A stretch of 36,083 bases of DNA. Source: Seison nebaliae (taxonomy: Eukaryota > Rotifera > Pararotatoria > Seisonacea > Seisonidae). A program made the translations under genes and the position numbers. The notes beneath the pieces were generated by a model. The model saw only the letters and a program-made list of their open reading frames with translations. It did no database searches and was not told where the DNA came from. This document shows, in pieces, positions 30,781-36,083 of the stretch. The stretch lies in NCBI GenBank assembly GCA_023231475.1, contig JALJEE010002216.1:1-36083 (forward strand), in the 5' to 3' direction. Within the stretch, counting starts at the first letter, position 1. Each line of letters begins with the position of its first letter.

Positions 30781-33448
30781 ATGAATCATTCGAAACATTA
30801 TCGGAATAATAATAACAATCATAATATGAATCGATATCAGAATAATCATGAGCAGTCACCATTGCCACAAATGACGTCGTTCAATGTGACAGTGAATGAA
30901 GATGGACATCGACATCTTCAAAGAGAAACAATGTTTGATCATCGTTTGAATAAGAAGGTTGGAGAAAATGAATTTCGAGAAAAGATGAATGATGGATATT
31001 TTAATATTTCATCATTGGGTAATAGTCATAATACAAATCATCGAGAGACTAAGAGAAATCGAAGAGACGAGAAAGATAAGGATTATCAAACGGAACAACC
31101 AATTCGAAATAATGAACAACGACAACGTCGAAACATTCCAGAAGAGTTGAATAACCAGAATGATAAACATCGACACACGAATGTCCAGAATCGCGATAAT
31201 CGACGACAATATAATTACAGGAATGATAATAACAATCATTCTCCTCAACAACACCAACAAGGTCAGAATGATAATGTTGATAATTACAGCAAAATTGAAA
31301 ATCATCGAGAACAACAAAATAAATATGATCATCAACAATCCCGACAAAATGATAATCGAAACAATTTTCAACGTTATCATCATCAAGACAATCGTTATAA
31401 TAATCAATATCAGGACAATCGTTATAATAATCAACAACAAAATAATCGTTATAATAATCACCAATCGAATAATCGATATCATCAACAACCAGATAATCGA
31501 AATCGAAATTATCAAAGACATATCCAAAATAATAACATAAATAATAATAAGAATTATCAGAATGATGAGGATAAGCAAAATTTGAAACAGCAGCAAAATT
31601 ATTATGAAAATGAACAAAATTATCAGTCGAATAGAAGACGTGAATATTCAGATTCTGAACGAGAAACACAAGACCAAAGTGAATTGTGGACTTCTCATAT
31701 TTCACTTCCAACAAATCCACAACCGATTACAAACAATGAGGAACGGAAATTCCATGAATCTGCTCTACAAGACAATTTCCATCAATCTTCTCGACAAGGA
31801 AATCCTCATCAAACTTCTCGACAAGACAATTCTCATCAACAAAACAGGAATAGAAACCAAAATCAAAATCGACGACTAGATCATCAGAATAAATTTCACC
31901 CATATGAACCAAGATCTTCACGTATTAAAATTTCGAATGCTGGCCATGATTTCAATCGATTTAATACGAATGTCGAAAACTTACCAAAACATCCAAATCA
32001 ACCGCAACCTCAACGTCATCGAGTATTTGGTGTTTTGAGAATGGATGAAATAATTAAAAATCAAGATAAAATGAAATCAGAAGATTTGAATAAGTCAAAT
32101 GATGTGAATAAAATAGAGAAAGATGAACGAAAAAGTTTAAGCAAGAAATCTGTCGATGTTGAATTGAAGAATGTTTCGAAAGATCAAGAAAAGAAAACAA
32201 CGAAAGATGAGAACGAGAAAGAAGTAAAAGAAAAGATGATTTCGGAAAAATCAGAGAACACCAATAAAATGACAAAAAATAAAATTCCAGAAAAAAAGAT
32301 GAATCAGATTAAACCTGAAAAAAAGAAAATTGAAGGAAATGCAGAAACAGATCAAATTCAAATTTTTGTGGAAAGAAAACCAACTAGAAACATTTTTGGA
32401 AAAGTAAAGCGATCACGAACATCAAAAAATCATTCAAATTCTTCACTTTCTTCTTCCACCATATCGAAATCCTCAAATGGAAAAGAATCGATCGTTAAGA
32501 ATGTAAAAGAAACGAATCAAAAACATATCGATTCGAATGAAACTATAGATAATAAAAATTCACGTGAATCTGAGAAACAGTCAAATGTTCCTGTAAATGT
32601 GAAAAATGAATCAGAAACAATGACGGAAAATTCTCAAGAATTGGTGAATAGAAACTCGGACGTCCAAATTAATGAAAAGATCGAAGAATTTAATGATAAT
32701 AAATTCATACCGACTGAAAAGACAAGCGAGGAATTAGTTAACAAAAATTGGGATGAACATATAGATGAGCTAGATAAAGAAGAAATGAAGAAAGTTCAAC
32801 AAATTGAGAATAGTAGTTACTGGAAAGAAGCAGAAATTTGTGTTGCTCAAATTCTTCAAGAAATGGAGAAAGTTGAAAATGTTGATTTGGAAGATAGAAG
32901 AACGAAGAAAGAAGAGGAAATGGAAGATAAATGTGAGAAATTGAATGATGAAAATTTAATAGACGAAAAACTAATAAATTTTATGGATGATGAAAGTAAT
33001 TTGAATGATTCACAAACTTCTTTCGACATTTCCGATATCTGTTGTGAAGATGTGACGGAGATTGATGATGATTGTGAGAAGATGTTGAACGAATTGGTAA
33101 ATAATTTGATTGAAAAACATAAGAAGGTATTGGAGGAAAACGACGATTTTTATTCGATGTCACCATCACCAACAGATCCGATGTATCACAGTGCACAAGT
33201 GTCTCCTTCGTCCAAAACGGAGAAGGAGAATAATGTTGAAGTTTCCAATTGAATTCTTCTACGTCAAAATTTGTCTGTGTGATGTGATTTTATGACTTTA
33301 GTTGAAGGAGAATCATCTTAATTGGGCGAAAATCGAATATGAAAGAATTATGCGAAGTATTCTCGAGAAGGATATGAATGCTGCTCATCTTCTTAAAACT
33401 AAAATTTTTAAAGATTTCTGCTCTACTTCTCCATCTGATAAAGAATAA
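30781..33448 (+). CDS. large disordered Asn/Gln/Arg-rich protein, possible RNA-granule component
   Basis: Two exons: 30781-33240 and 33302-33448, joined in phase 0 (GTTTCC to GACTTTAG), about 868 residues. The N-terminal half is a low-complexity, prion-like Asn/Gln/Arg/His/Tyr region with tandem units of DNRYNNQ type (31387-31480) and HQSSRQ-type units (31771-31850). A small conserved-looking island follows (RHRVFGVLRMDEIIKNQ), then a Lys/Glu/Ser-rich region with ERKPTRNIFGKVKRSRTSK. The C-terminus is acidic and helical (CEKMLNELVNNLIEKHKKVL), and the last exon encodes LNWAKIEYERIMRSILEKDM. The two halves look like a disordered scaffold with short docking motifs, as in mRNP-granule proteins, but I recognise no specific family and infer no activity. 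Confidence 0.65.
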
Positions 33449-33803
33449 CAACAGTTTGCAAAATATTAACCAAAAAAACTTATTTGATGCAATTCCAATT
33501 ATTTTTAATCATCATACGTAGATTATATTTACTTCCTCATTTATCTAATGAAAACACATTATTGGAAAGAGTAAGTATAGTACAATTTTTTTGATTACTT
33601 AACAATATCTTCATAATAGGAAAAAACTAAAAAAAATCCTAGAGAATTTCCTTCCCATTCTAAATATTTGTGCTATTAATAAAATATTCCTTTTATTTAC
33701 TTCACTAAAAACAATTAGTTTTTCAATTTTAGTGAAATTCTTTCAATAATTTTCATCTGGGCACAACATTTGGGAGTATTTGAAAAATTTATGGGGAAAA
33801 AAA

Positions 33804-34832
33804 TTATTTACAAAATTTGTCACTCTTCATCGCTGCACGACGATCTAATAAAGTTTCATGAATATTTCCAGTTTTCGTTGCCGTTTTCAATTCTTTAATA
33901 TCATTCGGATTCACTTTGATCTTTTTCTCACCACCCCAACATTGAAATTTCATAATATTCTGTTTTTCCAATTCTGCTAATGTTTCTTAAAGAATTTAAT
34001 AGAAAAATTGAAAAGAAGAAAAAGAAGAATTAATTTCAAACTTTTACTAAGATTACTCTGAGCTGTCTCTTCTTCTTCCAATTGTAATTGTTCACGTTCT
34101 TTCCATTTCAAGTGACTAATATCTTTTATACGTTGCGCTTTCGTTCTCAGTCTCAATGAAAAGATGGATGAATCAGCAGTGGCTGATAAACATACCATAA
34201 ATCCTTCGCTATTCATGGCTAAATATTTGTCATTCGATCCACAGATAATTGCATTATCTTCCTCTTCCCATACCAATTTCCAATAACAAGTTCGATCGAT
34301 TGCGTCTTTCCTTCCAACAACCAATCCATTCACATTAATCGACAGATATTTATTGAATCCTAAAAAAGAAGTGAGTAAGTCGAGAAACTGAAAAGGAAAA
34401 TAAACCAGATTTTAATGCAAATTCCACGTCATTAATTTTTGTTAGACTAAATATCTCTTCTTCTTTAGGTTGAGAATGTTCTTCGTCGATATGGGGAAAT
34501 GTGTGAGATGAACCAACCGTCAATAAACCATCGTCTAATGCCGAGACATACGTCAACGAATGTGGACCACCCATCTCAATTACAACGTCAGCATAATTGA
34601 TTTCCCGCATATTGTTAATACTCCACCAACCGGCATGAAGCATCTCATCTCGTTTTCTACTTTCTTCTATTTCCTTCAACGATCCATGAACGAGACTAGT
34701 CGTTAAATTATCTTCATCAATTATCTTCGATTTCTTCTTCTTCGTCTTCTTTATTTTCTTCAAACTACCATCCTTCAATTTCAATTTACTACCTAATCTG
34801 TGATTGGCAATTTCGTACAAATTCGAACTCAT
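33804..34832 (-). CDS. FRG1: FRG1, actin-bundling/RNA-associated protein
   Basis: FRG1 is a conserved nuclear and cytoskeletal protein with a fascin-like beta-trefoil, linked to pre-mRNA splicing and actin bundling. Three minus-strand exons, 34832-34406, 34359-34042 and 33985-33804, give about 308 residues against 258 in human. The N-terminus has the Lys-rich tract (KKIKKTKKKKSK), then DEMLHAGWWSINNMREIN. The fascin-like part follows: VIEMGGPHSLTYVSALDDGL, FALKSGFNKYLSINVNGLVV-GR and CYWKLVWEEEDNAIICGSND. The C-terminus reads ETLAELE-like sequence and HETLLDRRAAMKSDKFCK, nearly identical to the human end. Both donors begin GTT. The gene is convergent with the disordered-protein gene, 355 nt apart. 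Confidence 0.93.
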
Positions 34833-35215
34833 CGATTTAATGGAATTTAATTAATCAATTTTTATTAGGCTTCTTTTTAAATTATACTTTATTTGTTTAT
34901 GTTTATTTTACAATTACAAATTTGACGATTTTACTATAAACATTTTAAAAATTTTATTATTTTTTACAATTTATTTTTTTATGTTACTTCTGGATTTATT
35001 TATCGGAGACTTAATAAATGTTGAATAAACTGACACACTAAGAGTAGTGCAAAGAGTAAATTGGTTAACCAATTTGAATTTCTGGATTATTGATGAGATT
35101 GATAGGATAATTAAAATTTTTCAATCAACTAACATTTCCAGGTAATGTTTTCAATCAAGATAATTAAAAAAAAACTCTTTTCAAAACATGTCCAATAATT
35201 ACGTAATTATTGGAA
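34833..35215. other. intergenic region upstream of FRG1
   Basis: A+T-rich DNA that should hold the FRG1 promoter (minus strand). A perfect 22-bp palindrome (two 9-base arms around ACGT) lies at 35192-35213, abutting the inverted-repeat element. Nothing else is recognised. Confidence 0.35.
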
Positions 35216-35488
35216 CCTAAAAATAATGTAGAATAAGTTTAAAACAAAATTGGCTTCTTAATTGATATTTAAGGTACTTTCCTAGGCTACTTTATCTCTA
35301 ATATATTGCAGTAGGAATATAAAAAAGGTATATAGTTATAAGAATTTAACCAAATCTATGTATATAAACCATGCACCTTTTTTATATACCTACATCAATA
35401 TATTAGGGATAAAGTAGCCTAAGAAAGTACCTTAAATATCGATTAACAAACCAATTTTGTTATATAATTATTCTACATTATTTTTAGG
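35216..35488. mobile_element. 273-bp foldback/MITE-like element with 113-bp inverted arms
   Basis: The left arm (35216-35328) and right arm (35376-35488) are reverse complements over 113 bases with no gap and about 11 mismatches (roughly 90% identity), separated by a 47-nt A+T-rich loop. Ends are CCTAAAAATAATG and its complement. It encodes nothing, as expected for a non-autonomous foldback element or MITE. I see no clear target-site duplication beside the ends. If transcribed it would form a long hairpin, so a small-RNA precursor is an alternative. Confidence 0.7.
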
Positions 35489-36083
35489 ATAAGCATGATT
35501 TTTTTCAGGTCATTCTGTGATTGCGAGAACGTGTGGTTCTCTTGTTAAATTTAAATTTTCTTTAAATTTAACCTCTTAAAATGGTGTGAGAGAAAGTTAT
35601 GAAATTTGATAATTAACGAATTACCTTTATCTTTCTCGAGGTTTCGACCATTAGAAAGAGGACCACTGAACAGGACTATCTAACGGTATGCTCCTTCACG
35701 AAAATAATGCTATTGGAAGAAAGTTATGAGCATTTAGAAAATCGAGTTTTGTCTGATTACTTTTGAATAGAGCTGTATAGATTCTATAGTATAAAGTCTA
35801 TACTATAGAGTATGTATAGTTACTATAGTATAGTTATACCGCCATATTCTATATTATACATTATATTACATGTTACATATTGGAGGAATGGCAGGATGGA
35901 AAAATAATATATGAGAAGATGGAATCGACTCACCGAAGCCTATCGGTAGAGAATTTAACCAAGTTTCTTGGATCAAGATAATATCGAACCGAACAAAACT
36001 TGAAATTGACGTAATCAACCCATGGTGGCCGTGAACATTATAAGAAAAAATTGATCCAGAATTAGACAGATTATAATTAGAGA
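35489..36083. other. intergenic region at the right edge
   Basis: No supported gene. It contains small inverted repeats: GAGAAC/GTTCTC with a 5-nt loop (about 35525-35541), an A+T-rich palindrome built from TTTAAATTTAA (about 35545-35572), and a cluster of CTATAGTATA-type units in both orientations (about 35777-35840). Confidence 0.35.

Noticed and set aside
31012-31720. Two long minus-strand frames (201 and 223 codons), Ile- or Tyr/Asp/Val-rich
   Set aside because: They are shadows of the Asn/Gln/Arg-rich low-complexity coding sequence on the plus strand and have extreme composition.
1-36083. tRNA, rRNA, CRISPR, bacterial operon or viral elements
   Set aside because: No tRNA B-box with a cloverleaf, no rRNA-like conserved sequence, no repeat-spacer array and no viral gene found by reading both strands.

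Overview
The window is eukaryotic nuclear DNA from a small-genome, A+T-rich animal. Every well-identified gene is a metazoan housekeeping or developmental gene. Genes are close together, occur on both strands, and are cut by very short introns (mostly about 42-65 nt). The Hunchback/Ikaros-like zinc-finger protein and the astacin metalloprotease point to a protostome. Several start codons sit directly after a splice-acceptor-like AG, and three genes lie head to tail with gaps under 200 nt, which would fit spliced-leader trans-splicing and operons. I cannot name the phylum from this window alone.

Layout, left to right: the 3' end of an unknown + strand gene (1-140); a GRIP-domain golgin of the GCC2/GCC185 type (1416-3926, +); an unrecognised basic protein (4208-5574, -); a possible tiny spliced gene (5994-6295, +); a large secreted astacin with EGF, three MAM, about ten TSP1 and one CUB domain (7263-12684, +); a secreted protein with an Arg/Ser/Gly-rich region and a Shisa-like cysteine motif (13090-14052, -); a Hikeshi nuclear import factor (15154-15878, +); 2.3 kb of probable regulatory DNA, then a Hunchback/Ikaros-like zinc-finger protein (18227-20533, +).

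The next three genes form a candidate operon: myotubularin phosphatase (21410-24113), an N-terminally short eIF3m (24276-24935) and glucosidase II beta subunit (25126-26736). These are followed by an unrecognised protein (about 27793-29031, +), a protein-like block broken by a stop (29292-29481), a small secreted acidic peptide (29577-29934, +), an Asn/Gln/Arg-rich disordered protein (30781-33448, +), FRG1 (33804-34832, -), and a 273-bp inverted-repeat element in the right-hand intergenic DNA (35216-35488).

The most striking signal is not a gene. Of 36 introns I could place, 33 begin GTT rather than the usual GTA/GTG, with no +5 G preference, in every gene on both strands. This suggests an unusual 5' splice-site consensus in this organism. 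Other highlights are the domain architecture of the astacin (with a furin-like RRKR site before its CUB domain), the Shisa-like secreted basic protein, the substituted myotubularin active-site loop (CPNGWDR instead of CSDGWDR), and the shortened eIF3m.
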